From the NCBI RefSeq assembly GCF_000817815.1, contig NZ_JPRD01000057.1, positions 60,015-124,014 of the forward strand: DNA of 64,000 bases. Direction: 5' to 3'. The DNA is from Vibrio owensii CAIM 1854 = LMG 25443 (GTDB lineage: Bacteria > Pseudomonadota > Gammaproteobacteria > Enterobacterales > Vibrionaceae). Positions 1 through 10,435 of this stretch are shown here, in pieces. How positions within the stretch are numbered: position 1 is the first letter of the stretch; each line of letters opens with the position of its first letter. The notes below the pieces were generated by a model that did not search any database, was not told the DNA's origin, and worked only from the letters and a program-made list of their open reading frames with translations. Made by a program: the position numbers and the translations under genes.

Positions 1-1
1 C

Positions 2-3000
2 ACCCGAGGAACAACCATCGACCGGCTTGGTGAAAACCAAACTCTGACCGACACGATTACCGTCTTTTCTAAAGATGGCACATCGCACGATATTGTCATT
101 ACGATTCACGGTAGCAATGACCGCCCTTACTGCGCTTCTGAAGTACAGCTCAATTCGGGTAAGGAAGACCTAGCTCAAACCATTACAGCAACCGAGTTAT
201 TGGCAAATACCATTGACGTAGACGCCAATGATGCAGGTAAGCTCACTATTGCTAATTTGCATGCTGATCATGGTTCGATTCAAGACAACCACGATGGTAC
301 CTACACTTTCACGCCAACCAAAGACTATAGCGGCAAAGTTCACTTCACCTACGATGTGAAAGACGCGCATGGTGGTACAACACACACTGGCGCAAATACC
401 ACTCTCGTAGCGACCCCAGACAAAGCCATTATCTCTGAAGTGACCACCGGAAGTGTTATTGAGGATGGAGCACATGCAACGCACAACAACGGCACAACAA
501 CTGAACTAGCCAATGGCCAACTTCAAGTCATCGACCCAGACAGCGGCGAAGATAAGTTCCAATACAGCCAATTTGGTGAGACTCGAATTCACGATCCGTT
601 TGGTGGGATGCTTCGAATTGATAGCGCAGGTAATTGGGGATATAGCGTCGACAACGCGGCGCTTCAACACCTAGCGCAAGGGCAAGTTGAAACGGTTACC
701 TATCGAGTACACAGCTTCGATGGTACTGCCAACGACTTGAATATTGATGTCGTTGGAACCAACGACGCCCCAACAGTTACCAAGGTGGTTCTAAGCAACG
801 GCACGGAAGATACAAACTATCAAATGCAGGCGAGTCAGTTCGGATTCACCGACGTCGATACAGGCGATACGCTTCACTCTATCGCGATCACTGATCTGCC
901 ACCAGCGACTCAAGGTAAGTTTGTACTCGATGGACACGACATCACCGCAGGTCAGAGCATCACAGCCGCTGATATCGCTAAGCTTCAGTTTGTCCCGAAC
1001 CCGAACTTCAACGGTGATGTTCAATTCAAATTCACGGTGAATGATGGACATGTCGATTCACAAGAAGCAACCAACACTCTGCATATTGACGCGGTTAGCG
1101 ATGCTGCACAGTTCACTGGCGGCGATACCGGAGATATTCATGAAGGACATACCTATACAGCGCCAGACGGTTCTATGTCTGGCGGCTACGTCGATGATCG
1201 TTCACCAGATCATATGCATGGAAACGTCGGTAAAATATGGAACGATGAGATACACACTGATGGTCACTTGAACATCGTTGATCCAGATTCTGGTGAAAGC
1301 CATGCTCAAACGGGCACTTACCAAGGTACACATGGGCATGTGATACTCCAGAGTAACGGAGATTGGAGCTACTACGCTTCCATAGGACAAGACGCGACGG
1401 GTAGAAAAATTGATCATCTGGGTCAAGGTGAATCGATAACCGATACTGTAACCGTCAAATCGGCTGATGGTACCACTCACGACATTCATATCACCATTCA
1501 TGGCGACAATGACCGTCCATACTGCTCTTCAGAAGTTCAACTCAACAGCGGAAAAGAAGATCTCGCACAAACCATCACAACAACTGAGTTGCTTGCAAAT
1601 ACTGTTGATGTGGATACTAACGATGCCGGGCAACTCTCTATCGCGAATCTGCATGCGGATCACGGCACTCTCTTAGACAACAAAGATGGTACATTTACCT
1701 TCACTCCAGACCATAATTTCAACGGGAAAGTGCATTTCACTTATGACGTCAAAGATGCTCATGGTGGCGTTACTCATACTGGCGCGTCTACCACGCTGTT
1801 ACCGAGAAATGATGCTGCCACACTGCAACCGACACTCGCCTCCAACTTTGTAACTGAAGATCATCTCAAATCGGGGACAAGCACCAACGAGCTATGGTCA
1901 GGTTGGAAAAACCTCGATATTCAGGATATTGACTCGCCATCGGAAGCGAAAGTTACTCAAATAGAGGTCAACGGCGTTAAGCATACGGTACCAGCAAACT
2001 TCGCGATGAATCTTGTAGGCGTCCATGGTACCTTCAACTTCACTCATTCAACCGATGGCCACGATAAATGGAGCTACAGTGCGGACAATAGTCACGCTGA
2101 AGTTCAATCACTGAGTCATGGCGATTCTCTGACTGATACGATCACTCTTATTACCGCAGATGGAACACGAATCCCGCTGACAGCCAAAATCTTAGGCACT
2201 GATGATCATGTGATTATTGATACGCCTGACGCATTAACGGCCGCATTGGGAACGGCTATTGAAGACAAAGTTACCTCTATTTCAGGCACCCTAATCGCGC
2301 ACGATTCCGACAGTAAAGATTCCGTAACATTCAGCGCTGGCGATTCTACTGGTGCCTACGGTACGCTTCATGTTGATAGCAATGGACAATGGCATTATGA
2401 CCTAGACCACTCAAAGGCCAATGCACTGCAACAAGGTGAGACTAAGGCAGAAGGTTTTGATATCACTGCAATATCTACTGATGGCTCAACCGCAACCAAA
2501 CATATTGAAGTGCTAGTTCAAGGGAGTAATGACAAGGCAACGATATCCGTCATCTCAAATCCCGATGTGTATGAAGATCGCTCTTCAACGCCTGTCGAGA
2601 TCATATCAGGTAAGCTGAGTGCCCTCGATCCTGACCACGACCAATCTGCATTCTCAACGGATGTGGGCAAACGTCATGATCCATTTAACAGTGGCGTTCA
2701 CGGTGGTCTTCATATTTCCAAAGATGGTTCTTGGGCTTATACCGTTAACAACAGCCAAATTCAGCAATTGGCTGCTGGGCAAGAGGAGCATGTTCAATAC
2801 AACGTGCATACTGTTGGCGGTGATTATCATGTCATCGATATTAAGATCGTAGGAACCAACGATATACCAACCGTATCCGCAACCACTCTTGTCCATGGCA
2901 CCGAAGATACACACTATCAAATGCAGGCGAGTCAGTTCGGTTTCACTGATGTCGACACTGGCGATACGCTGCACTCCATCGCGATCACAGACCTGCCACC

Positions 3001-6000
3001 AACGGCTCAAGGTAAGTTTGTACTCGATGGGCACGATATCACTGCTGGTCAAAGTATCGCGACTGCCGATATCGCTAAACTTCAGTTTGTTCCAGCCACT
3101 GACTTTAACGGTGATGTGCAATTTAAATTCACGGTTAATGACGGACATGCTAGCTCTGCAGAAGCAACCAACACATTACATATCGACGCGGTTGGAGATG
3201 CTGCAACAATCGCAGGTGTAGACACAGGAGATGTCACAGAAGATAGTTTCTATGGTATGCAGTGGCTGTTGACACAAGGCAAGCTCACCATTTCAGACCC
3301 TGACTCAGGCGAAGCACAGTTTGATCCGGTCATTCATGCCCACAACTATGCCGGTATTGGCTATGACACAAAACTAGGCGGTCACCTATTGCTGTCTAGA
3401 GATGGCTCTTGGGACTATCAAATGGATAACTTCTCACCTGAAGTACAAAAGCTCGCAGCAGGTGAAACAGCGGTCGATACTGTCACGGTACATAGTGTTG
3501 ATGGCACATTGCATGATATTCAAATAACCATTCATGGGACAAACGATACTCCCGTTTTATCGGTAACCCAAACAACGCCAACCACTGGCACGCTGACCGA
3601 AACTGATATTGACGTGAAAGACACTCATACCTTCTCTGTCGTCAATTCACCAGGTCAATTCGGTTCACTATCGGTCGACCCAGATTCAGGCGTATATGTA
3701 TACACAGCTAATGGTTCGGTTGCTGGAATGAGTTATAACGCGGCGACACACACATATCACGGCACCGATGTGTTTGAAGTAAAAGTGGCTGATAATCACG
3801 GTGGTGAGTCGTCGAAATTCATCACTTTCGATGCCAACGGTCATGTTTCAGTTGTACCAGGACAATCACCAACGATTTCAACCTCTGTGCCTTCCAATCC
3901 ACTGGTAACGACAACGCAACCAAGTTTACCAGCAGGAACAAACACTCCGCCAAATAATGCAGTCACCGTCGACTTAGCGACATCTAGCGATACTGGTACT
4001 TCCGATACCGATAACCTCACTAAAGACAGCACACCGACAGTCACCGGGCACACGGATATTCCTTACTCACAAGTCACTATTTATGATGGCTCAACACCTA
4101 TTGGACATGCGGTATCTGATGGCTCGGGGCAGTATAGTGTGGCGGTAAGCAGCTTATCGAATGGCGATCATAATCTTTCTGCCAAAGCCTTAGCGCCTTC
4201 TTCAGTTTTACCAGCAACATCATCCATTCTTTCATTGCATGTTGATACTGTAGTGGCACCGCTTCAAGTCTCATTAACCCATGACACAGGAAGCAATTCG
4301 TCTGATTTGATTACTAGCGATGGTTCATTGACTATCACTGGACAAGAGACAGGCGCAACCGTTGAATACTCGACCGACAACGGAAACACATGGACATCAA
4401 GTTTCACCCCTCAACAAGGTTCAAATACGGTCAGCGTAAGACAGACTGACACTGCCGGAAATGTATCCACTCCAACATCTCTAACGTTTACTTATGATGA
4501 TCAAATCGCTGCACCTTCCATTGATTTAAAAGCGTCAACTGACTCGGGCGTTTCTACAGCCGATGATCTTACGAACATTCACACCCCGATAATCACCGGC
4601 ACGGCTGAGGCAAACTCAGCAATTTCCATTACCGACGAAACAGGGAAAGTGATTGCTACTGGAACAGCTAATAGCAGTGGTGTTTACCAGCTCACCACAT
4701 CGGATATTGCTGAGGGTAAGCATACTTTAACAGTGTATTCTACCGATGTAGCGGGTAATCAAAGTAGTGCGTTCCTACCCGTTGAAGTTGACTACACAGC
4801 GCCAACCATTTCAAACGTCAACTTAAAAACAGAAACTACCCATCAGCCGACATTTAGCGGTACTGTTTCTCTAGATACCACCAGCGTTGATATCGTCATC
4901 AAAAGCGGAAGCACCATTATTGAAACCTTACACGCGACGCTAGATGGAAAAGGTGGTTACTCGGTTGACGCAACTAATTTGCCAGACCACAGTTACACGG
5001 CATATATTCAAGCAACTGACAAAGCTGGCAATAGCACCGCATCTGGTTACGCAGGCACTTTTGATCGGTTCAGCGTTGATACTCATGCATCCGCGCCTAC
5101 TATCAGCTTTGAAAGTACTGGCGCTGATAACCTTTATAACGCAACCGAAGTTGCATCAGGAGCTGCGAGCACCATTACTAGTACTATTCACTTACCTTCT
5201 GACGCACATCCAAAAGATACGCTGACGATTAACGGACAATCTCACCAAATCACCGACGCTGAATTTTTGGCTAAATCCGTCAACATAGAAGTCGCTCCCG
5301 GGGCTTCAATTACAGCCAGTATTACCGATAAGAATGGCAATACATCAACTGTCACAAATGCTACCGCTCCGAGTGCAGATATTACTGTCGCACCGCTCCA
5401 AGTATCATTAACTCATGACACAGGAGGCAATTCGTCTGATTTGATTACTAACGATGGTTCATTGACTATCGCGGGGCAAGAGGCAGGCGCAACCGTTGAA
5501 TACTCGACCGACAACGGACACACATGGACATCGAGCTTTACCCCACAACAAGGCTCAAATACGGTCAGCGTGAGACAAACTGACGCCGCAGGAAATGTAT
5601 CCGCGAGCCGTTCTTTAACTTTCACTCTGGATAATACCGCCACAGCACCAAGTGTATCCCTTACTTCAGATTCAGGAAGCTCCTCTTCAGATAATATTAC
5701 TAACGTTGGAGATCTGACCATTGGAGGCATCGAACAAGGTGCAACAGTGGAATATTCTACTGATAGTGGTGTGCATTGGAGTACTCAGTTCACTCCAAAT
5801 GAGGGTGTTAATAACGTTCAAGTTAGACAGACTGATGTGGCAGGTAACGTATCTCCTTCTGCATCGCTCACCTACACCTTGGACACTCAAACCGATATAC
5901 GAGTAAATTCCGCGCAGGTAGACCAACATGGTCAAGGCATGATGGTGCAAGTGTACTTGCCTAAGGATTCAGAAGTAACACTTCTCGAAATTACCAGTGA

Positions 6001-9000
6001 CGGTGGTGGCGCGCCTCTTCTTGTCGATCTGAAAACGGTGCAGATACAAGGGATTGGTTCAAGTGTTAGTCACCCTGACCATCAATATCAAGAGTTTGTT
6101 GGCATAGACTTGTCTTCGTTACCAGATGGTAATTTAACGATTAGAGTCGCAGGCAAAGATGCTGCTGGTAATACCGTTACAGCTCAGTCATCAGCGGGCT
6201 CGAACTATGTATTAGACACAACCGCTAGCGTCAGCGACGATACCAACACAGCGATAGAAGACTCAACAATTCCAGTCTCAGGCAACCTACTGAGCAACGA
6301 TGCTGATGCGACTACCGTTACCACTACGGGTGACATTCAGGGCACCTACGGAACATTCCATTTAAGTTCAGACGGTAGTTACACTTACACCTTAAACAAC
6401 CAACTGAGCGTGATTCAGCAGCTTGATTCTACTTCATCACCTCTAGTCGATAGTATCGCTTACACTGCACGCGACAACCATGGCAATCAAGCGACAGCAC
6501 ATCTTGCGATATCAATCCAAGGTACCGATGATAACCATGCTCCCGTCGTCACTGCCCATTCTATTTCAACGGATGAGGACCAAACTCATACCTTTAACAC
6601 TTCCGAGTTTGGCTATAGCGATGCTGATGGTGACGCCCTCAACCACATAACCATCACACAACTTCCTACTAATGGAACTTTGATGCTTAACGGCGTTTTA
6701 GTGACCACCAATCAACAAATATCGAAAGCGGATTTGGACGCAGGGCACCTAACCTTCACACCAATTCATGACCAGAATGGTGCTAACTATGCCAACATTG
6801 GCTTTACTGCGAATGACGGTCATCAGGATTCAACAAACGCGACAATGATTCTAAACGTCAATGCAGTAAACGACGATCCAACTGTAGGTTCTAGCTTCAA
6901 GAGCTCTCCCGAAGATACACCTATGCGCTTTACGAAAGCCGATTTCAAATACTCCGATGTCGATGGTGATCCACTTAGTCATATCACCATCACTAATGTG
7001 GCACACGGAACACTGAGTTTAAATGGGCATAGTGTGAGTGTTGGCGATGATGTTTCCGCTGCGGATGTTTCTTCGTTAGTCTTCACTCCAACACTCAACT
7101 ACTCCAGTGCCGGTTTAAACGGACTAGGAGCTGTCCAATTTACAGCAAATGACGGCCACACTGATTCGAAAGAAGGATCCATATTCATTAATATCGTCCC
7201 TGTCGATGATCCTGCCACTTTCACTGGCGATTCAACTGGTCAGGCACAAGAAGATCTCCACACACAAACAACTGGTGTATTGAATTCTATCGATCCTGAT
7301 GGCACACAAGGTTTCATTGCCGTTCAAGGTGGCGCAGGCATTGTGGGAAGCAAAGGATACGGACACGCGCACATAGACAGCAACGGGCATTGGACCTACA
7401 ACCTCTATAACAACCACGCGATTGTTCAACAGTTGAAACAAGGACAAACTGATACAGAGACAATCACCGTACAAGCGAAAGATGGTACAACTCATGACAT
7501 CGTCATTACGATAACAGGTACTAACGACGCACCTACTGTCTCAGAACACATCCCAGGTAGCAGTCACTCAGTAAATGAAGACACTAACCCGAACGCTAGA
7601 GGGCAACTTGATATAAATGACATTGATGGTGATGCAGTTAGCGTAACTGTAGACCCAAGTCAAAGTGCTCAATTTGGTTCTGTTCAATTTGACAGCCAAA
7701 CCAACACTTGGGCTTATCACTTAAACAATGCCAACCCTCAAGTTGATGCATTAAACGACGGTGACACACTTACAGATAGGTTCACATTGCTTGTCGATGA
7801 CGGGCATGGTGGTCAGGTTTCGAAAGAGATTGTCATGACCATCAATGGTCACACCGATCCTGTACCCTACACGCCACCAACCATTAGTGTCACTGTCGAT
7901 ACAAGAAATGCTCACCATGTGACTGCTGGTATTACCGCAAGCATAGTACAAGCTTATGCTCATAGCATCGGACAATCCGCTCGAACAGTGTCAGGGCACC
8001 ATGAGATTGAAGGCCATGGGCAAAGTGAAATATACATTGTGCAAGGCAGCCTCCACGACGAAGCCGAGCTCAAGAGTGGTAATGATATCTTGTATATAGG
8101 AGGTCGATTAACCGACGAGGAAATAGAGGGTGGGAGTGGTCGCGATACGCTCATTCTAGGTGCTTACAACCGTAACAATGCACCAAGACTGCACAGCGAC
8201 AAAATAGGTAATATGGAAATTGAAAGCATTGAAAATATTATCTTGGGTGACGGCACGGTATTGAAAGGACACTTGCCGCCTAACTTCCCTCTCGCTACAC
8301 ACGATCACTATGAAGTGCCCGTTAATATCCAAGCCCATTTATCTTCCAGTGATGAATCGGTTTCAAGTATTCGACTCACCCATCTACAACAAGGGTTAAC
8401 GCTACAAAGCAATGGACATAACATCAATGCGAATCAGGATGGTAGCTACACCGTGCCAGCCAATGGGCATTTGGTTGTCATATCCACACACCCAATCAGC
8501 AGCGGACATCACTACTTTGAAACAGAGGTAACTACGCATAACTCAGTAACAGGCATCACCGCTGTAACAACAGAAGATTTACAAGGACATATTCAAACCC
8601 ATGTGAATCCGCCGCCTCCACCACCGCCAGTGCAACACGATGAGCCAGATTTATCTCCGTCGGATAGCGTACAAGACTTTACGGTCACTTTAGACGACCC
8701 GTCAAGTACGGACACACCTTGGGAAAATCATGCTCAAGTTAGTCATGAGCGCCCTGTTGGTGCAGCGGCCTATTTGGATGCTCTCGGTATTCAGCCGAAT
8801 ACTTCACTTACCAGTGGGCAAGATCAACCCGCAGATATGGACATAGTGCTTGCACAAGTCGACCAGCAACATGTCGTAGATTACGATCAAGCACATTTGG
8901 ACATGTCGGATGCACTTGAACACCATGATGCAGCCAATAACCAAGATGATGAACACCATCATCACAACGACGTAGATGGACTACCAGACATAGATCCAAA

Positions 9001-9007
9001 TAACTAA
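2..9007 (+). CDS. giant repeat-rich type I-secreted adhesin (VCBS/cadherin-like and Ig-like repeats), 5' partial
   Basis: The reading frame is open from base 2, so the gene starts upstream of the window; about 3000 residues are visible. The first 1200 or so are tandem VCBS/cadherin-like modules with recurring motifs such as TNDAPTV, ADGTTHDI, DGSWSY and VNDGH. The middle (about 4.2-5.9 kb) has Ig-like modules ending in TDxAGNVS; more VCBS/cadherin units follow at about 6.2-7.8 kb. Near the C-terminus lie two degenerate RTX-like stretches (SGNDILYIGG, GGSGRDTLILG), a run of seven prolines and an acidic His-rich tail. Such proteins are exported in one step by type I secretion and mediate attachment or biofilm formation. 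The convergent HlyD/ABC genes next door are the likely exporter. The retention domain, if any, lies before the window. The exact ligand cannot be inferred. Confidence 0.85.
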   Translation, partial: TRGTTIDRLGENQTLTDTITVFSKDGTSHDIVITIHGSNDRPYCASEVQLNSGKEDLAQTITATELLANTIDVDANDAGKLTIANLHADHGSIQDNHDGTYTFTPTKDYSGKVHFTYDVKDAHGGTTHTGANTTLVATPDKAIISEVTTGSVIEDGAHATHNNGTTTELANGQLQVIDPDSGEDKFQYSQFGETRIHDPFGGMLRIDSAGNWGYSVDNAALQHLAQGQVETVTYRVHSFDGTANDLNIDVVGTNDAPTVTKVVLSNGTEDTNYQMQASQFGFTDVDTGDTLHSIAITDLPPATQGKFVLDGHDITAGQSITAADIAKLQFVPNPNFNGDVQFKFTVNDGHVDSQEATNTLHIDAVSDAAQFTGGDTGDIHEGHTYTAPDGSMSGGYVDDRSPDHMHGNVGKIWNDEIHTDGHLNIVDPDSGESHAQTGTYQGTHGHVILQSNGDWSYYASIGQDATGRKIDHLGQGESITDTVTVKSADGTTHDIHITIHGDNDRPYCSSEVQLNSGKEDLAQTITTTELLANTVDVDTNDAGQLSIANLHADHGTLLDNKDGTFTFTPDHNFNGKVHFTYDVKDAHGGVTHTGASTTLLPRNDAATLQPTLASNFVTEDHLKSGTSTNELWSGWKNLDIQDIDSPSEAKVTQIEVNGVKHTVPANFAMNLVGVHGTFNFTHSTDGHDKWSYSADNSHAEVQSLSHGDSLTDTITLITADGTRIPLTAKILGTDDHVIIDTPDALTAALGTAIEDKVTSISGTLIAHDSDSKDSVTFSAGDSTGAYGTLHVDSNGQWHYDLDHSKANALQQGETKAEGFDITAISTDGSTATKHIEVLVQGSNDKATISVISNPDVYEDRSSTPVEIISGKLSALDPDHDQSAFSTDVGKRHDPFNSGVHGGLHISKDGSWAYTVNNSQIQQLAAGQEEHVQYNVHTVGGDYHVIDIKIVGTNDIPTVSATTLVHGTEDTHYQMQASQFGFTDVDTGDTLHSIAITDLPPTAQGKFVLDGHDITAGQSIATADIAKLQFVPATDFNGDVQFKFTVNDGHASSAEATNTLHIDAVGDAATIAGVDTGDVTEDSFYGMQWLLTQGKLTISDPDSGEAQFDPVIHAHNYAGIGYDTKLGGHLLLSRDGSWDYQMDNFSPEVQKLAAGETAVDTVTVHSVDGTLHDIQITIHGTNDTPVLSVTQTTPTTGTLTETDIDVKDTHTFSVVNSPGQFGSLSVDPDSGVYVYTANGSVAGMSYNAATHTYHGTDVFEVKVADNHGGESSKFITFDANGHVSVVPGQSPTISTSVPSNPLVTTTQPSLPAGTNTPPNNAVTVDLATSSDTGTSDTDNLTKDSTPTVTGHTDIPYSQVTIYDGSTPIGHAVSDGSGQYSVAVSSLSNGDHNLSAKALAPSSVLPATSSILSLHVDTVVAPLQVSLTHDTGSNSSDLITSDGSLTITGQETGATVEYSTDNGNTWTSSFTPQQGSNTVSVRQTDTAGNVSTPTSLTFTYDDQIAAPSIDLKASTDSGVSTADDLTNIHTPIITGTAEANSAISITDETGKVIATGTANSSGVYQLTTSDIAEGKHTLTVYSTDVAGNQSSAFLPVEVDYTAPTISNVNLKTETTHQPTFSGTVSLDTTSVDIVIKSGSTIIETLHATLDGKGGYSVDATNLPDHSYTAYIQATDKAGNSTASGYAGTFDRFSVDTHASAPTISFESTGADNLYNATEVASGAASTITSTIHLPSDAHPKDTLTINGQSHQITDAEFLAKSVNIEVAPGASITASITDKNGNTSTVTNATAPSADITVAPLQVSLTHDTGGNSSDLITNDGSLTIAGQEAGATVEYSTDNGHTWTSSFTPQQGSNTVSVRQTDAAGNVSASRSLTFTLDNTATAPSVSLTSDSGSSSSDNITNVGDLTIGGIEQGATVEYSTDSGVHWSTQFTPNEGVNNVQVRQTDVAGNVSPSASLTYTLDTQTDIRVNSAQVDQHGQGMMVQVYLPKDSEVTLLEITSDGGGAPLLVDLKTVQIQGIGSSVSHPDHQYQEFVGIDLSSLPDGNLTIRVAGKDAAGNTVTAQSSAGSNYVLDTTASVSDDTNTAIEDSTIPVSGNLLSNDADATTVTTTGDIQGTYGTFHLSSDGSYTYTLNNQLSVIQQLDSTSSPLVDSIAYTARDNHGNQATAHLAISIQGTDDNHAPVVTAHSISTDEDQTHTFNTSEFGYSDADGDALNHITITQLPTNGTLMLNGVLVTTNQQISKADLDAGHLTFTPIHDQNGANYANIGFTANDGHQDSTNATMILNVNAVNDDPTVGSSFKSSPEDTPMRFTKADFKYSDVDGDPLSHITITNVAHGTLSLNGHSVSVGDDVSAADVSSLVFTPTLNYSSAGLNGLGAVQFTANDGHTDSKEGSIFINIVPVDDPATFTGDSTGQAQEDLHTQTTGVLNSIDPDGTQGFIAVQGGAGIVGSKGYGHAHIDSNGHWTYNLYNNHAIVQQLKQGQTDTETITVQAKDGTTHDIVITITGTNDAPTVSEHIPGSSHSVNEDTNPNARGQLDINDIDGDAVSVTVDPSQSAQFGSVQFDSQTNTWAYHLNNANPQVDALNDGDTLTDRFTLLVDDGHGGQVSKEIVMTINGHTDPVPYTPPTISVTVDTRNAHHVTAGITASIVQAYAHSIGQSARTVSGHHEIEGHGQSEIYIVQGSLHDEAELKSGNDILYIGGRLTDEEIEGGSGRDTLILGAYNRNNAPRLHSDKIGNMEIESIENIILGDGTVLKGHLPPNFPLATHDHYEVPVNIQAHLSSSDESVSSIRLTHLQQGLTLQSNGHNINANQDGSYTVPANGHLVVISTHPISSGHHYFETEVTTHNSVTGITAVTTEDLQGHIQTHVNPPPPPPPVQHDEPDLSPSDSVQDFTVTLDDPSSTDTPWENHAQVSHERPVGAAAYLDALGIQPNTSLTSGQDQPADMDIVLAQVDQQHVVDYDQAHLDMSDALEHHDAANNQDDEHHHHNDVDGLPDIDPNN

Positions 9008-9038
9008 TGGTTGGTGATTTATCATCAATGAAGTAAAC

Positions 9039-9067
9039 AAAAGGGAGCACTCCATGTGCTCCCTTTT
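9039..9067. terminator. bidirectional rho-independent terminator
   Basis: An inverted repeat with GGGAGCAC / GTGCTCCC arms and a 5-base loop is flanked by A-run and T-run. It sits between the convergent adhesin and HlyD-family genes and can serve both. Confidence 0.85.
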
Positions 9068-9121
9068 TAGTGATTGTTTCTTGTATCGTTCTGAACAAAG
9101 AGACGGTTGTGAATCTTTGAG

Positions 9122-10435
9122 TTACCTTTCTCCGAATGCAACGCTGATGTTGGTGTAGATTGGCTTCCAAAGGTATTGAAACACCGACTTCTCGCCCGTC
9201 GTGATATCTACCTCCCCCGTCATGCCGGGAAGGATAGAAAAGCTTTCAGGGTTACCGCGGAAGTATGGCGTTTCAATCGATACTACGACTTCATAATAGA
9301 TCTCGCCTCTTTCACTTTGACTGGTGGTTGGCGAAATGCTTTCAACCTCCCCTTTCAACGCCCCGAAGCGACTGTAATCAAATGCGTCGATCTTGATTCG
9401 AGTCGGCTGTCCCACGTTCACAAAGCCAATATCTCTTGGTGATAAACGCGCCTTAAAATCGGCTTGGCCACCAACAGGGACGATTTCTACGACTGTACCA
9501 CCGGGCTGAATAACACCACCGTTCTGTGTGCTTGGTAAACTTTGTACTAAGCCTTGTAATGGCGATACCAACAAGGTGTTCGTCAATTTTGCTTGGCTTG
9601 AACGCACTCTTGCGTTCAGTGCCGATAAATCAGATACCGCTTTAGAACGATCATCGCTCACTTTTGCTTTCGCTTCAGCGAGAAGTTGTTCAATCTTCTG
9701 CTCATTACTGTCCGCTTGCTTAATCAGAACCGACTTTTTGCCATGAGCCTCTTCAATTTTTTGTTCTATACTGGCCAGCTTTTGGCGCATTTCAAGTACA
9801 CGCAAACGTGAGATGTTTCCCGCTTTGTAACCTCTTTCCAATATATTCAATTCTTGCTTGGTTGCAGTAAGTTCTTTCTCGTAGCTAGGTAACGATTTTT
9901 CTACACTGCGAAGCTGCTCAGCGATCTGCTCACTGTCCTTTTCAAGAACTATACGCTTTTGAAAATACAGTCCTTTCTGAGCATTCAACTGCGCTTTTTG
10001 TTGGCTAACGATCTCTGGATAATCAATTTCAAACTCCCCAAAATTCGGTTCACGGTTATCCAATAAAGCGTTCATACGTTCGATACTCGCAAGCAAGGTT
10101 ACTTGTTGAGATTTCAACTCTTCTAATGCCGTGCGCTGGAAGGTAGCATCAAACTCAACAAGCGGCTGCCCTTTCTCAACCAGTTGACCTTCTTTAACGA
10201 GAATTTGCTTTAACTTACCGCCAATGGCGCTTTGCAATACTTGCTTTTCCCCTTCAGGAATCACCGCACCCTTTGCTTTTGCGATTTCATCCACTTGAGT
10301 GACCACAGACCAAGTGACAAAAGCAACGACACACAAGGCGACCGACCACGTAGCCAATGCCAATGTACGAGTAGTGGTTTGTGATTCCACAAGTTCACCG
10401 TAGCGTCTGCTCGTCTCGATAGGTTGTTTAGCCAT
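9122..10435 (-). CDS. HlyD-family periplasmic adaptor of a type I secretion system
   Basis: 437 residues, the usual size for membrane fusion proteins of type I secretion. One membrane segment lies at about residues 24-45, followed by a lipoyl-like half motif (about 75-105), a long Lys/Glu-rich coiled coil (about 110-275), the second lipoyl half and a beta-barrel domain ending with GMTGEVDI. It should link the inner-membrane ABC transporter to a TolC-type outer-membrane channel; no tolC gene is in the window. The start chosen is the ATG at 10435, preceded by AGGAGT at good spacing and overlapping the end of the upstream ABC gene by 8 bases, which implies translational coupling. It is third in a three-gene operon convergent with the giant adhesin, its probable cargo. 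Confidence 0.88.
   Translation of the reverse strand: MAKQPIETSRRYGELVESQTTTRTLALATWSVALCVVAFVTWSVVTQVDEIAKAKGAVIPEGEKQVLQSAIGGKLKQILVKEGQLVEKGQPLVEFDATFQRTALEELKSQQVTLLASIERMNALLDNREPNFGEFEIDYPEIVSQQKAQLNAQKGLYFQKRIVLEKDSEQIAEQLRSVEKSLPSYEKELTATKQELNILERGYKAGNISRLRVLEMRQKLASIEQKIEEAHGKKSVLIKQADSNEQKIEQLLAEAKAKVSDDRSKAVSDLSALNARVRSSQAKLTNTLLVSPLQGLVQSLPSTQNGGVIQPGGTVVEIVPVGGQADFKARLSPRDIGFVNVGQPTRIKIDAFDYSRFGALKGEVESISPTTSQSERGEIYYEVVVSIETPYFRGNPESFSILPGMTGEVDITTGEKSVFQYLWKPIYTNISVAFGER

Noticed and set aside
2654..3148. 164-codon minus-strand frame in the adhesin gene
   Set aside because: Shadow of the repeat-rich coding strand; a similar antisense frame occurs at the other copy of the same repeat (near 791-1051), as expected for repeated codons.
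1..7800. Regularly spaced repeats considered as a CRISPR or satellite array
   Set aside because: All repeats are in frame, hundreds of bases long and encode protein modules; there are no short direct repeats with unique spacers anywhere in the window.
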